Part shown: positions 8,357 through 19,835 of the stretch, one piece after another
Position numbering within the stretch: the stretch's first letter is position 1
How the letters are laid out: the number at the start of each line of letters is the position of its first letter
NCBI RefSeq assembly: GCF_015291705.1
Contig: NZ_CP030050.1
Span: 5,270,001 to 5,334,000 of the forward strand
Length of the DNA stretch: 64,000 nucleotides
Reading direction: 5' to 3'
Source: Bradyrhizobium arachidis
GTDB lineage: Bacteria > Pseudomonadota > Alphaproteobacteria > Rhizobiales > Xanthobacteraceae
The notes under the pieces: generated by a model
The model's input: only the letters and a program-made list of their open reading frames with translations
Database searches by the model: none
Told to the model about the DNA's origin: nothing
Translations under genes and position numbers: made by a program

Positions 8357-9538
8357 CTAGATGCTCCAGGGCAGGCGGATGGTGGCGCTCGCGGTGGCCG
8401 CGATGCCTTCCTCGCGGCCGGTGAAGCCGAGCCGCTCGCTGGTCGTCGCCTTCACCGCGACGCGCGAGATGTCGACGCCTGAGATCTCCGCGATGCGCGC
8501 ACGCATCGCGTCGCGAAGCGGACCGATCTTCGGCCGCTCGCAGATCATCGTGACCTCGAGATTGGCGATGCGGCCGCCACGCGCCGTAACGCGCTCGATG
8601 GCGTATTTCAGGAACTGGTCGGAGGAGGCGCCCTTCCACTTGGCATCGCTCGGCGGGAAGTGGGAGCCGATGTCGCCGTCGGCGAGCGCGCCGAGGATGG
8701 CATCCACCAGTGCATGCAGGCCGACATCGCCGTCGGAATGCGCCAGGAAGCCCTTGCTGTGCGGCACGCGCACGCCGCAGAGCATGACATGGTCGCCTTC
8801 GCCGAAGGCGTGCACGTCGTAGCCGGTGCCGGTCCTGATGTCGCCGAGCAGGCTGGCCAGGCGCGCTTCCTCGCGCACGAAATCCTCGGGGGTGGTGAGC
8901 TTCATATTGGCAACATCGCCTTCAAAGGTTGCAACCGTCAATCCCGCCCATTCGGCAATCGCGGCATCGTCGGTGAAATCGCTGCGTCCGTCCTTTGCCG
9001 CGCGACGATGCGCTTCGAGGATGACATCGAAACGAAAGGATTGCGGCGTCTGCGCGATTCGCAAGGCGGAGCGGTCCGGCGTGTCCTCGACATCGCCGCT
9101 CGCACTGGTGAGCTTGATGGTGTCGGTAACAGGAACGACGGGGATCGCAGCACCGGTGCGGCTCGCCGCCTCGATCGCGCGCGAGATCACGCGTGCCGAA
9201 ACGAAGGGTCGCGCGGCGTCGTGGATCAGGACGATATCAGGCTCGTGCTTAGCCAACGCTTCGAGACCTGCGAGCACTGAGGCCTGCCGCGTCGCGCCGC
9301 CATTGGTCGGGGCTTCGTGCTTGAGACCTGCGACTGCCGCCGTGAACATGGCGCTGTCGTCGGGGTTCACGACCGGCTGCACCACAAACACATCAGGGTG
9401 GCGGCTGAAGGCTTCCATGGCGCGATGGATCACGGGCACGCCGCCGATCGTCCGATACTGCTTCGGCCCGCCGGCGCCTGCGCGCAGGCCACGTCCGGCC
9501 GCGACGAGGACGACTGCGGTGCGCTGTGGTTTCGCCAT
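8357..9538 (-). CDS. ispDF: Bifunctional IspD/IspF isoprenoid enzyme
   Basis: 393 residues. The IspD part (about 1-232) has the nucleotide-binding [19 protein letters not shown] start and the DAARPF motif. The IspF part (about 235-393) has the metal-binding GYDVHAF motif, [18 protein letters not shown] and the [10 protein letters not shown] segment. It therefore covers cytidylyl transfer to MEP and cyclisation to MEcPP in the non-mevalonate pathway, fused as is usual in alphaproteobacteria. The ATG at 9538 is used; a TTG three codons earlier is also possible. It is divergent from dusB. Confidence 0.96.
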   Translation of the reverse strand: MAKPQRTAVVLVAAGRGLRAGAGGPKQYRTIGGVPVIHRAMEAFSRHPDVFVVQPVVNPDDSAMFTAAVAGLKHEAPTNGGATRQASVLAGLEALAKHEPDIVLIHDAARPFVSARVISRAIEAASRTGAAIPVVPVTDTIKLTSASGDVEDTPDRSALRIAQTPQSFRFDVILEAHRRAAKDGRSDFTDDAAIAEWAGLTVATFEGDVANMKLTTPEDFVREEARLASLLGDIRTGTGYDVHAFGEGDHVMLCGVRVPHSKGFLAHSDGDVGLHALVDAILGALADGDIGSHFPPSDAKWKGASSDQFLKYAIERVTARGGRIANLEVTMICERPKIGPLRDAMRARIAEISGVDISRVAVKATTSERLGFTGREEGIAATASATIRLPWSI

Positions 9539-9755
9539 AGGACTCAAATACTCAGTTGCTAATGAATGGAGTCGGGGAGGGTGATTGTTGGAATGCCTCT
9601 AGCACGGCAGGCCCGCAATAAAAGGGGGTTTCCCTGGATTGTGGGAAACAGCATTTTGCTGCACTGCACTTGAAAGATTTGCAGAACTGTCTAAACTGTA
9701 GGCATGACGCTTGACTGCACAAGAATTGTGCGCAAGATAGGTCTTGGCAGGTGCG

Positions 9756-10820
9756 ATGAGGCCCTGCCCAGTCAACGAGACTCCAGTGACCGGCTCGGCA
9801 GAATCAGGCTCTAAGCCGTTGAAAATAGGCGATATCGATGTCGCCACCCCGGTCTTCCTGGCGCCGATGTCGGGGGTGACTGACTCGCCCGTCCGTAAGC
9901 TCGCCGCCGAGCTGGGGGCCGGTCTCGTCGTCTCCGAAATGACCGCCAGCGATGAGCTGGCCAACGGCCACCGGATGTCCCGTTTGCGCTGCGAAGCGAC
10001 CGGAATCGGCCCGCATGTGGTCCAGCTCGCCGGCTGCAAGGCGCACTGGATGGCGGAAGGCGCCCGCATTGCCGAAGCCGAAGGCGCCGACATCATCGAC
10101 ATCAACATGGGCTGCCCGGCCCGTCACGTGACCGGCGGCCAGTCCGGCTCGGCCCTGATGCGCGATCTCGACCACGCCGTCAGCCTGATCGACGCGACCA
10201 TCGCCGCGGTGAAGGTGCCGGTGACGCTGAAGATGCGGCTCGGCTGGGACGACAGCACCCGCAACGCGCCCGAATTGGCGCGCCGCGCGGAGGCCGCCGG
10301 CGTCAAGCTCGTCACCGTGCATGGCCGCACCCGCTGCCAGTTCTACAAGGGCGAGGCTGATTGGGATGCGATCCGCGCCGTGCGCGAGGCCATCTCCATT
10401 CCGCTTGTCGTCAATGGCGACATCACGACCTACGAGACAGCGCTCGCGGCGCTCGATGCTTCCGGCGCCGATGCCGTAATGATTGGCCGCGGCGCGAACG
10501 GCCAGCCCTGGCTGCCGGGCCAGATCGGCCGCCGGCTGAAGGGCGGGGCAGCCGAAGCCGCGCCGTCGCTCGAAACGCAGCTGCATTATGTCCGCACACT
10601 CTATGAAGGCGTCTGCGCGCTCTACGGCCTGCGCGTCGGCCTCAGGCACGCGCGCAAACATCTCGGCTGGGCGCTCGATGTCGCGGCGCAGGCGAGCCGC
10701 GCCCCGGCGGAGAAGCTGAAGGCCTGGCGCCAGACAATCCTCACCTCCGAGGATCCGCGCCTCGTCCACCAGTCGCTGCAAGACGCCTTCGACGACTTCG
10801 CATGGAGCGCTGCTGCATGA
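9756..10820 (+). CDS. dusB: tRNA-dihydrouridine synthase (NifR3)
   Basis: 354 residues with the Dus TIM-barrel signature: [16 protein letters not shown] near residue 32, [19 protein letters not shown] with the catalytic cysteine, and [12 protein letters not shown] for FMN and tRNA contacts. It reduces uridines in tRNA D-loops. The first 20 residues before the conserved core are unusual, so the true start may be further in. The ATG at 9756 has AGG 4 bases upstream. It heads the nifR3-ntrBC operon and its stop overlaps ntrB (ATGA). Confidence 0.95.
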   Translation: MRPCPVNETPVTGSAESGSKPLKIGDIDVATPVFLAPMSGVTDSPVRKLAAELGAGLVVSEMTASDELANGHRMSRLRCEATGIGPHVVQLAGCKAHWMAEGARIAEAEGADIIDINMGCPARHVTGGQSGSALMRDLDHAVSLIDATIAAVKVPVTLKMRLGWDDSTRNAPELARRAEAAGVKLVTVHGRTRCQFYKGEADWDAIRAVREAISIPLVVNGDITTYETALAALDASGADAVMIGRGANGQPWLPGQIGRRLKGGAAEAAPSLETQLHYVRTLYEGVCALYGLRVGLRHARKHLGWALDVAAQASRAPAEKLKAWRQTILTSEDPRLVHQSLQDAFDDFAWSAAA

Positions 10821-11989
10821 GCTCAGCCGCTGAACATCGTCGGCCGTCCGACAGCGACGCGATCCTCGACGCCTTGCCCAATCCCGTGCTGCTGATCGGG
10901 CCGGACGGCAAGATCGTCGGCGCCAATATCGCGACCGAGGCCTTCTTCGAGATCTCGACGCAGTTCCTGAAGAGGCAGTCGCTGAAAGAGCTGGTGCCGT
11001 TCGGCAGCCCCTTGCTGGCGCTGATCGACCAGGTGCGCTCCTCGAACTCGCCGGTCAACGAATACAAGGTCGATCTCGGCACACCGCGCATGGGCGGCGG
11101 CGACCGCCAGGTCGACCTGCATGTCGCGCCGCTCACGGAACGGCCCGGCCATATCGTGGTGATGCTCCAGGAGCGCACCATCGCCGACAAGATGGACCGC
11201 CAGCTCACCCATCGCAGCGCCGCGCGCTCGGTGATCGCACTGGCCGCGATGCTGGCGCATGAGATCAAGAATCCGCTCTCCGGGATCCGCGGCGCGGCGC
11301 AGCTCCTGGAGCAGCAGGCGTCCTCTGAAGACCGCATGCTGACGCGCCTGATCTGCGACGAGGCCGACCGCATCGTGACGCTGGTCGACCGCATGGAGGT
11401 GTTCGGCGACGAGCGCCCCGTGGTGCGCGGCCCCGTCAACATCCATTCCGTGCTCGACCACGTGAAGCGGCTGGCGCAGTCCGGCTTTGCCCGCAACATC
11501 CGCTTCATCGAGGATTACGATCCCTCGCTGCCGCCGGTGCTGGCGAACCAGGACCAGCTGATCCAGGTATTCCTCAATCTCGTGAAGAACGCCGCCGAAG
11601 CCCTGATCGACGTGCCCGACGCCGAGATCCAGCTCACCACCGCATTCCGTCCCGGCGTGCGCCTGTCAGTCCCCGGTCAAAAATCCCGGGTATCCCTTCC
11701 ACTCGAATTCTGCGTGAGGGACAATGGACCAGGCGTGCCGGACGATCTTCTGCCCAACCTGTTCGATCCCTTCGTGACCACCAAGCAGACCGGCTCTGGC
11801 CTCGGTCTTGCTCTGGTTGCCAAGATCGTCGGCGATCACGGGGGCATCATCGAATGCGAATCTCAGCCGCGCAAGACCACCTTCCGCGTGCTGATGCCGA
11901 TGTATTCCACATCGGTGAAACATGCCGATCAAAGCAGTCGCGCCGACTCTGCCGGGAAGCCGTCGCCTGCGTCACAGGGGGCGAAATGA
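10817..11989 (+). CDS. ntrB: Nitrogen regulation sensor kinase NtrB
   Basis: 390 residues. A cytosolic PAS domain (about 14-110) is followed by a dimerisation and phosphoacceptor domain with His148 in [10 protein letters not shown], then an HATPase domain with the N box ([10 protein letters not shown]) and the G boxes (DNGPGVPD and GSGLGLAL). No membrane helices are seen, as expected for NtrB, which is controlled by PII. It phosphorylates or dephosphorylates NtrC according to nitrogen status. The ATG overlaps the dusB stop, and the TGA is 9 bases before ntrC. Confidence 0.96.
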   Translation: MSSAAEHRRPSDSDAILDALPNPVLLIGPDGKIVGANIATEAFFEISTQFLKRQSLKELVPFGSPLLALIDQVRSSNSPVNEYKVDLGTPRMGGGDRQVDLHVAPLTERPGHIVVMLQERTIADKMDRQLTHRSAARSVIALAAMLAHEIKNPLSGIRGAAQLLEQQASSEDRMLTRLICDEADRIVTLVDRMEVFGDERPVVRGPVNIHSVLDHVKRLAQSGFARNIRFIEDYDPSLPPVLANQDQLIQVFLNLVKNAAEALIDVPDAEIQLTTAFRPGVRLSVPGQKSRVSLPLEFCVRDNGPGVPDDLLPNLFDPFVTTKQTGSGLGLALVAKIVGDHGGIIECESQPRKTTFRVLMPMYSTSVKHADQSSRADSAGKPSPASQGAK

Positions 11990-11998
11990 GGATTAACG

Positions 11999-13441
<1,443 letters not shown>

Positions 13442-13450
13442 TCTTCGCGA

Positions 13451-13592
13451 CAAACGCTAGAGGCGTTTGCGCGGAGGTGGCTCAGCTCCCCCTACCAGAG
13501 CGGAGCTGAGCCTGTCCGGATCGCGTTGGCCGTTGTGGCTGACGCGGTGAGCAGAAGTCCGGACCGGGCTGGAATGTTCCTCAGGAACATTC
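13451..13592. repeat. Three perfect hairpins in the ntrC-ntrY gap
   Basis: Three successive exact inverted repeats: 13451-13469 (CAAACGC, 5-base loop), 13479-13512 (GGCTCAGCTCC, 11 pairs, 12-base loop) and 13572-13592 (GAATGTTCC, 9 pairs, 3-base loop). None is followed by a T-run on the top strand. They could terminate ntrC transcription, protect the RNA end, or be part of a small RNA or palindromic repeat element. Confidence 0.6.
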
Positions 13593-13627
13593 GAATAGTC
13601 ATGCGACCGCTGAGCGCAGTGTCGGCG

Positions 13628-13774
13628 CTATCTGATCAAGCGCGCCACGACCGGCTGCATGTTGGCCATCTGCGCCGTCTGGTCCTGTCTGCTCGGGCCA
13701 TTGACCAGCAGGTCGGAAGCTACGATCAGCAGCAGTACGGCCGAAACCATCATTGCGAGAAAGAACCTGTCCAT
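13628..13774 (-). CDS. Possible 48-residue membrane or exported peptide
   Basis: A leftward 48-codon frame between ntrC and ntrY. It starts MDRFFLAMM, has one strongly hydrophobic stretch (about residues 4-24) and ends with a polar tail containing QDQTAQMANMQPVVARL. The composition is that of a genuine short membrane or secreted peptide, unlike the arginine-rich shadow frames around it. No clear ribosome site precedes the ATG, so the call rests on composition alone. No family is recognised. Confidence 0.42.
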   Translation of the reverse strand: MDRFFLAMMVSAVLLLIVASDLLVNGPSRQDQTAQMANMQPVVARLIR

Positions 13775-13948
13775 GCCGGTCAAGCCGGAAGGGCGGCAAT
13801 CCGTTCCGGCCGGCCGGACATAGGCCTGTGGATGCGCCGGTCCGCCGCGGGACAGACGCCGCGGAATTGTCGCAATTCGGCAACAATGTGGTACGAATAC
13901 ATCAGTATCCGCCCGCCGCGGACCCTCGTTTTCAGCACCATTGCCGGA

Positions 13949-16339
13949 ATGACCAGCGCAGATACCTCGGCCGCACACTTCGACACGGCCCCACCGGAAG
14001 AGCCGCGCCGTTGGTCGGTGCGGCGCTGGCTGGCTCCGCTGGCCGTGGCCATGGCGCTGCTGTCGGCGCTCCTGACGTTCCTGGTCCTGACTGGCCTGAC
14101 CCAGATCGAGCCGACGCCGGAGGTGGTCCGCTCGTTCTACCTGATCAACGCCGCCACCATCCTGCTCCTCGTCGGCATCATCGTTCGGGAACTCTGGCAG
14201 CTGATCCTGGCCCGCCGCCGCGGACGGGCGGCGGCGCGCCTTCATGTCCAGATCGTCAGCCTGTTCTCGATCGTGGCCGTGCTGCCGGCGGTGCTGGTCG
14301 CCGTCGTCGCCAACGTCACCATCGAGCGCGGTCTCGACCGGCTGTTCTCGGGTCCAACCAAGGAAGTGATCCAGAATTCGCTGACGATCGCGCGGGCCTA
14401 CATGCAGGACCACGCGCAACTGATCCGCGGCGACATTCTCGGCATGGCCAACGACATCGCCCATGCGAGGCCGCTCTATGACCAGGATCGCCGCTCGTTC
14501 CGCGAGCTGCTGACCGCGAGCGCCGGCTCCCGCAATCTGCCGGGCGCGATGATCATCGACAAGAACACCAACATCCTGGAATCCGCCGACACCGGCATGC
14601 GGCTGGCCTATTCGCCGCCGGCGCCGGACTTCCTCAGCAACGTCAACGAATCCGAGCCCGAGATCGCGGTACTACCGGATGCGAGCTTCGTCGCGGCGGT
14701 GATCCGCCTGCGCGCCTTCAACGACACCTTCCTCTACGTCGCGCGGCCGCTCGACCCCAACGTGGTCGCCCAGCTCAAGCAGACCGAGGTCAGCGTCGCC
14801 GAATACGCCCAGATCGAGTCGCGGCGGCTCGGCATCCAGGTCGCCTTTGCGCTGATGTTCGCGGTGATCGCGCTGACGATTCTGATGGCCTCGGTGCTGA
14901 TCGGCCTCAACTTCGCCAACTCGCTGGTCTCGCCGATCCGGCGGCTGATGAACGCGGCCCACACCGTCTCGACCGGCGATCTGCATGTCCAGGTGCCCGT
15001 GCACCAGTCCGAGGGCGATCTCGCGCAGCTGGGCGAGACCTTCAACAAGATGACGCAGGAATTGCGCAGCCAGCGCGACGAGCTCGTCAACGCCAGTGAT
15101 CTCATCGACAGCCGCCGCCGCTTCATCGAGGCCGTGCTGTCCTCGGCGAGCGCCGGCATCATCGGCGTCGATACCTCGGGCAGCGTCGGCATCCTCAACC
15201 GCTCCGCCGAGAAGCTGATCGGGCACTCCGAAGCGGAGACGCTCGGCCATCCGCTGTCCGACGTGCTGCCCGAGCTCGACGAGATGATGAAGACGGCGCG
15301 AGAAGGGACTCAGCGCTTGGTACAGGGCCAGATCACGATCACCCGCGACGGCACCGAGCGCAATCTGTCGGTCCGCGTCAGCGCCGAGAAGAACCAGCCG
15401 CACGACAGCTACATCATTACGCTCGACGACATCACCGAGCTGGTCTCGGCGCAGCGCACCTCGGCCTGGGGCGACGTGGCGCGCCGCATCGCCCACGAGA
15501 TCAAGAACCCGCTGACGCCGATCCAGCTCTCGGCCGAGCGCATCCGCCGCAAGTTCGGCAAGACCATCACCGAGGACAAGGACAAGCAGATCTTCGACCA
15601 GTGCACCGACACCATCGTGCGCCAGGTCGACGACATCAGGCGCATGGTCGACGAGTTCTCGCGCTTTGCGCGGATGCCGAAGCCGGTGATGGAAGGCGAG
15701 GACGTCGCCGACACCGTGCGGCAGGCCGTGTTCCTGATGAAGGTCGCCCATCCCGAGCTCGATATCGAGGCCGAGTTCAAGGAAGACCCGCTGCGCGCCC
15801 AGTTCGACCGGCGGCTGATCTCGCAGGCGGTCACCAATATCGTCAAGAACGCCACCGAGGCGATCGAGCAGGTCCCGCCCGAGGAGCTCGGCAAGGACGG
15901 CGGCAAGGGGCGTATCGACGTCGTGGTCTCGCGCGAAGGCACGGACGTGCTGATCGACGTCATCGACAACGGCATCGGCCTGCCCAAGGTCGCGCGCTCG
16001 CGGCTGCTTGAACCCTACGTGACCACGCGCGCCAAGGGCACCGGGCTTGGCCTTGCCATCGTCGGCCGCGTGCTGGAGGACCATGGCGGGCGCATCGAAT
16101 TGAAGGACGCCTCCGACTTCCGCGAGGGCCAGCGTGGCGCCTGGATGCGCCTGCGCTTTGCGATCTCCGGCCAGCCCGCGAAGTCCGAGGTAGCCGATGC
16201 AGCACCGCCGGCCAAGGACGCGGCCAGCGCCGCTGTCAAGGACCAGGCGCAAGAAACAAAACGACCGTCGGCCGAAACCAAAGAGCCGGCAGAAAAGACC
16301 AATGATTCAACGAAAATCGAAGCCTCAACAGGCAGCTGA
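13949..16339 (+). CDS. ntrY: Membrane sensor histidine kinase NtrY
   Basis: 796 residues: N-terminal transmembrane helices (about 30-55, 65-88 and 105-130), a periplasmic segment, another helix near residues 295-320, HAMP, PAS, a phosphoacceptor domain with His516 in [16 protein letters not shown], and an HATPase domain (NIVKNATEAI, DNGIGLP). The C-terminus is a 50-residue Ala/Lys/Glu-rich tail. NtrY senses an unknown extracytoplasmic or redox signal and acts on NtrX. The start is set at the ATG of MTSADTSAAHFD; the open frame runs further upstream through the hairpin region but loses all family character there. Confidence 0.94.
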   Translation: MTSADTSAAHFDTAPPEEPRRWSVRRWLAPLAVAMALLSALLTFLVLTGLTQIEPTPEVVRSFYLINAATILLLVGIIVRELWQLILARRRGRAAARLHVQIVSLFSIVAVLPAVLVAVVANVTIERGLDRLFSGPTKEVIQNSLTIARAYMQDHAQLIRGDILGMANDIAHARPLYDQDRRSFRELLTASAGSRNLPGAMIIDKNTNILESADTGMRLAYSPPAPDFLSNVNESEPEIAVLPDASFVAAVIRLRAFNDTFLYVARPLDPNVVAQLKQTEVSVAEYAQIESRRLGIQVAFALMFAVIALTILMASVLIGLNFANSLVSPIRRLMNAAHTVSTGDLHVQVPVHQSEGDLAQLGETFNKMTQELRSQRDELVNASDLIDSRRRFIEAVLSSASAGIIGVDTSGSVGILNRSAEKLIGHSEAETLGHPLSDVLPELDEMMKTAREGTQRLVQGQITITRDGTERNLSVRVSAEKNQPHDSYIITLDDITELVSAQRTSAWGDVARRIAHEIKNPLTPIQLSAERIRRKFGKTITEDKDKQIFDQCTDTIVRQVDDIRRMVDEFSRFARMPKPVMEGEDVADTVRQAVFLMKVAHPELDIEAEFKEDPLRAQFDRRLISQAVTNIVKNATEAIEQVPPEELGKDGGKGRIDVVVSREGTDVLIDVIDNGIGLPKVARSRLLEPYVTTRAKGTGLGLAIVGRVLEDHGGRIELKDASDFREGQRGAWMRLRFAISGQPAKSEVADAAPPAKDAASAAVKDQAQETKRPSAETKEPAEKTNDSTKIEASTGS

Positions 16340-16356
16340 GAAGACAGGCGCGACCC

Positions 16357-17727
16357 ATGGCTAGTGAAATTCTGATTGTCGATGATGAGGCCGATATTCG
16401 GGATCTCGTTGCGGGCATTCTCGAAGACGAGGGCTTTGTCACAAGGACTGCACGCGACAGCGATACGGCACTCGCCGAGATCGCCAACCGCAGGCCGCAT
16501 CTGGTGTTTCTCGACATCTGGCTGCAGGGCTCCAAGCTCGACGGCTTGCAGCTGCTGGAGCAGGTCAAGAAGGACAATGCCGATCTGCCGGTCGTGATGA
16601 TTTCCGGCCACGGCAACATCGAGACCGCGGTCGCCGCGATCAAGCGCGGCGCCTACGACTTCATCGAGAAGCCGTTCAAGGCCGACCGGCTGATCCTGGT
16701 CGCAACCCGAGCGTTGGAAAACTCGCGGCTCAAGCGCGAGGTCAAGGAGCTGAAGCAGCTGGCGCCGAGCGCAAGCCAGCTCGTCGGCCGCTCGCCGAGC
16801 ATGAACCAGCTGCGCCAGACCATCGAGCGCGCGGCCAAGGCCAATAGCCGCATCCTGATCGTCGGCCCCGCCGGTGCCGGCAAGGAGCTGACCGCGCGCA
16901 CGCTGCACACGGCTTCGGGCCGCGCCGACGGCCCCTTCGTCGTCATCAACGCCGCCGCGATCACGCCCGAGCGCATGGAGCACGAGCTGTTCGGCGTCGA
17001 GCAGTCCAATGGCGAGCAGCCGCGCAAGCCCGGCGCGCTGGAAGAGGCGCATGGCGGCACGCTGTTCATCGACGAGATCGCGGACATGCCGCGCGAGACC
17101 CAGAACAAGATCCTGCGCGTCCTGGTCGAGCAGTCGTTCCAGCGCGTCGGCGGCACCGCCAAGGTGCAGGTCGACGTGCGCATCATCTCCTCGACTGCAC
17201 GCAATCTCGAGGAGGAGATCGCGGCCGGCCATTTCCGCGAGGACCTCTATCATCGCCTCTCGGTGGTGCCGATCCGCGTGCCCGCGCTGTCGGAGCGGCG
17301 CGAGGACATCCCGGAATTGATCGACTATTTCATGGAGCAGATCTCGGCCGGCAGTGGCCTGCCCAAGCGGCAGATCGGGCAGGACGCGATGGCGGTTCTG
17401 CAATCGCATGTCTGGCCCGGCAATGTGCGCCAGCTCCGCAACAACGTTGAGAGGGTCATGATTCTGGCAGCGGGCGGCCCGGAGGTGATCATCACCGCCG
17501 ACATGCTACCGCAGGACGTCGGCTCGATGGTGCCGGCGATGCCGACCAGCAACAATGGCGAGCACATCATGGGCCTGCCGCTGCGCGAGGCGCGCGAAGT
17601 GTTCGAGCGCGACTATTTGATTGCACAGATCAGCCGTTTTTCAGGAAATATTTCTCGTACGGCCGAGTTCGTTGGCATGGAACGGTCGGCCTTGCACCGG
17701 AAGTTGAAGGCGCTCGGGGTCGGGTGA
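16357..17727 (+). CDS. ntrX: Response regulator NtrX, without a GAFTGA loop
   Basis: 456 residues: receiver with Asp53 (VFLDIWLQG), AAA+ domain with Walker A GPAGAGKE (from residue 170) and Walker B (LFIDEIADMP), and a Fis-type helix-turn-helix near the C-terminus (RTAEFVGMERSALHRKL). Where NtrC has GAFTGA after ELFG, this protein has VEQSNGEQPRKPGALEEA. It therefore probably cannot contact sigma-54 in the usual way and more likely represses or activates sigma-70 promoters. It starts 17 bases after ntrY. Confidence 0.95.
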   Translation: MASEILIVDDEADIRDLVAGILEDEGFVTRTARDSDTALAEIANRRPHLVFLDIWLQGSKLDGLQLLEQVKKDNADLPVVMISGHGNIETAVAAIKRGAYDFIEKPFKADRLILVATRALENSRLKREVKELKQLAPSASQLVGRSPSMNQLRQTIERAAKANSRILIVGPAGAGKELTARTLHTASGRADGPFVVINAAAITPERMEHELFGVEQSNGEQPRKPGALEEAHGGTLFIDEIADMPRETQNKILRVLVEQSFQRVGGTAKVQVDVRIISSTARNLEEEIAAGHFREDLYHRLSVVPIRVPALSERREDIPELIDYFMEQISAGSGLPKRQIGQDAMAVLQSHVWPGNVRQLRNNVERVMILAAGGPEVIITADMLPQDVGSMVPAMPTSNNGEHIMGLPLREAREVFERDYLIAQISRFSGNISRTAEFVGMERSALHRKLKALGVG

Positions 17728-18064
17728 CGATGCGGGATACTGGTCAGCATACAGAGGACGCGTCAAAAGCGGGAATCCAGAGCCTCCGTACAGTTACCGT
17801 CGGAAATGGCTCTGGCGCCGCGACGTTGCGGCCACACCTTTAGGGATTGGCGAGGAAAATCATCTATTTCCGTAGTTTTTCGGAGAAAACGGACGTGGTC
17901 TGCCGTGTGAAGCGGCTTGCCTAATAACCCGTCCTGCCCTCTAATCGAACTGCTGTTCCTCCGAGGGGGATCTCATGAGGAGCGGCAACCGGATGAGACC
18001 CCATATTTTGAAAAGCGGGGCGCAACCGGCGCAATAAAAAGAAACTCAAAGCGAGAAAAAAACA
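17728..18064 (+). promoter_or_regulatory. hfq leader region with hairpin
   Basis: 337 bases without a gene between ntrX and hfq. Bases 17966-18002 form a 10-pair hairpin, GGGG-A-TCTCAT with ATGAGA-CCCC, one bulged A and a 16-base loop. It is followed by an AT-rich stretch and then an A-rich leader running into the hfq start codon. The hairpin could end ntrX transcription or structure the hfq leader. I see no strong match to a standard promoter. Confidence 0.45.
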
Positions 18065-18313
18065 ATGGCGGCAGACCGCGCACAAAACCTACAGGACACC
18101 TTCCTTAATCACGTTCGCAAAACCAAGACGCCACTGACGATCTTTCTGGTCAACGGAGTGAAGCTCCAGGGCATCGTGACCTGGTTCGACAATTTCTGTT
18201 TGCTGCTTCGGCGCGACGGTCATTCGCAGCTCGTCTACAAGCATGCGATCTCGACCATCATGCCGGGCGCTCCGATCCAGTTGTTCGAAGGCGGCGAGGA
18301 TCAGCCGGCTTGA
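18065..18313 (+). CDS. hfq: RNA chaperone Hfq
   Basis: 82 residues with the full Sm fold: Sm1 from about residue 10 ([18 protein letters not shown]) and Sm2 with YKHAIST at 58-64, the RNA-binding core of the proximal face. The length fits alphaproteobacterial Hfq, with a very short tail. It assists small RNA-mRNA pairing. In rhizobia it also affects nitrogen fixation regulation, consistent with its place beside ntrYX. The upstream sequence is unusually A-rich rather than a typical purine ribosome site. Confidence 0.97.
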   Translation: MAADRAQNLQDTFLNHVRKTKTPLTIFLVNGVKLQGIVTWFDNFCLLLRRDGHSQLVYKHAISTIMPGAPIQLFEGGEDQPA

Positions 18314-18324
18314 GAGTGATCTGA

Positions 18325-19707
18325 TTGGAACCCCGGAATTTCGACGGGGATGCCGACCGTCCGCGGTCGGCTGGGGCTAAGCAGACGGGGCGGGTGCTTG
18401 TCATCGGCCCCTACTTGCGAGCGCGCGCGGGAAGTGCCGACGCGCAATCGGAGAGCCATGTTCAGCGTGACGCCGAGGCCCGGCTCGACGAAGCCGCTGG
18501 CCTCGCGCGCGCGATCGACCTCGTCATTGCCGACGCCATCATCGCGCCGATCAGCCAGATCCGGCCCGCGACCTATATCGGCAAGGGCAAGGTCGAGGAG
18601 ATCGCCGCGCTGGCCAAGAGCCTCGACGTCGAGCTCGTGGTGATGGATTGCGCGCTGGCGCCGATCCAGCAGCGCAATCTCGAAAAGGAATTGCACGCCA
18701 AGGTGCTCGACCGCACCGGCCTCATCCTCGAAATCTTCGGCCGCCGCGCCAAGACCAAGGAGGGCTCGCTCCAGGTCGAGCTGGCGCATCTCAACTACCA
18801 GCGTTCGCGCCTGGTGCGGTCCTGGACCCATCTGGAGCGCCAGCGCGGCGGTTTCGGATTCATGGGCGGTCCCGGCGAGACCCAGATCGAGGCCGACCGC
18901 CGCCTGATCCAGGAGCGCATCACCAAGCTCGAGGGCGAGCTGAAGAAGGTGCAGGCGACGCGGCGGCTGCATCGCGCCGGCCGCCAGCGCGTGCCGTACC
19001 GCGTGGTCGCGCTGGTCGGCTACACCAACGCCGGCAAGTCGACGCTGTTCAACCGCCTGACCCGCGCCGACGTGCAGGCGGCCGACATGCTGTTCGCAAC
19101 GCTCGACCCGACCTTGCGCGCGCTCAACCTGCCGCATGGCGGCAAGGCGATGCTGTCCGACACCGTCGGCTTCATCTCGAACCTGCCGACGCAGCTGGTC
19201 GCCGCCTTCCGCGCCACGCTGGAGGAGGTGCTGGAGGCCGACGTCATCCTGCACGTCCGTGACATCTCGCATGAGGACGCCGAGGCCCAGCAGAGCGACG
19301 TCGACGCCGTGCTGCGCCAGCTCGGCATCAACCCCGATGACTCTGGCCGCATCATCGAGGTCTGGAACAAGATCGATCGTTACGATCCCGAGCAGCGCGA
19401 AGAGCTCTTGAACATCGCCGCGCGCAGGCCGGAGGATCATCCGGCGATGCTGGTCTCCGCCGTGTCGGGCGAGGGGATCGACGCACTGCTCGCCGCGATC
19501 GAAGAGCGGTTAGCGGCCAAGCGCACCACGCTCGATCTCTCCATCGACGCCGCCGACGGCGCCGGCATCAGCTGGCTGCATCGCAATTCCGAGGTGCTGG
19601 CGAAAGAGCTGCACGACGGCCGCTTCGACATGACCGTGCGGGTCGACGAGACCAAGCGGGATATCGTGGTGAACAGGTTCGACGCCGTGCCGCGTCTGTC
19701 GGCGTAA
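18325..19707 (+). CDS. hflX: Ribosome-associated GTPase HflX
   Basis: 460 residues. The N-terminal HflX domain has [11 protein letters not shown] and [20 protein letters not shown]; a glycine-rich linker ([16 protein letters not shown]) leads to the G domain with G1 [10 protein letters not shown]3 DTVGF and G4 NKID. HflX splits or rescues stalled ribosomes. It follows hfq by 11 bases, the common hfq-hflX pairing. The start is a TTG at 18325; no better ATG or GTG precedes the conserved domain, so the N-terminus is uncertain. Confidence 0.94.
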   Translation: MEPRNFDGDADRPRSAGAKQTGRVLVIGPYLRARAGSADAQSESHVQRDAEARLDEAAGLARAIDLVIADAIIAPISQIRPATYIGKGKVEEIAALAKSLDVELVVMDCALAPIQQRNLEKELHAKVLDRTGLILEIFGRRAKTKEGSLQVELAHLNYQRSRLVRSWTHLERQRGGFGFMGGPGETQIEADRRLIQERITKLEGELKKVQATRRLHRAGRQRVPYRVVALVGYTNAGKSTLFNRLTRADVQAADMLFATLDPTLRALNLPHGGKAMLSDTVGFISNLPTQLVAAFRATLEEVLEADVILHVRDISHEDAEAQQSDVDAVLRQLGINPDDSGRIIEVWNKIDRYDPEQREELLNIAARRPEDHPAMLVSAVSGEGIDALLAAIEERLAAKRTTLDLSIDAADGAGISWLHRNSEVLAKELHDGRFDMTVRVDETKRDIVVNRFDAVPRLSA

Positions 19708-19721
19708 TCCAGCCCCACTTT

Positions 19722-19802
19722 GTAGCCCGGATGGAGCGAAGCGAAATCCGGGATGTCACAACGCGGCGCGCCCCGGATTGCGCTTCGCTCCATCCGGGCT
19801 AC
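19722..19802. repeat. Palindromic intergenic repeat between convergent genes
   Basis: Left arm 19722-19752 and right arm 19771-19802 are near-exact reverse complements, beginning GTAGCCCGGATGGAGCGAAG and ending in its mirror. It lies between the convergent hflX and DUF2278 genes, so it may serve as a bidirectional terminator. This element type is familiar in Bradyrhizobium and related genomes. Confidence 0.8.
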
Positions 19803-19835
19803 GGACTTTCTGCGTAAGCCTTGTGACTCAGGACA

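Noticed and set aside
14672..16252. Long open frame on the minus strand opposite ntrY
   Set aside because: High-GC shadow: no ribosome site, Arg/Asp/Leu/Ala-biased composition, and complete overlap with a strongly conserved kinase gene.
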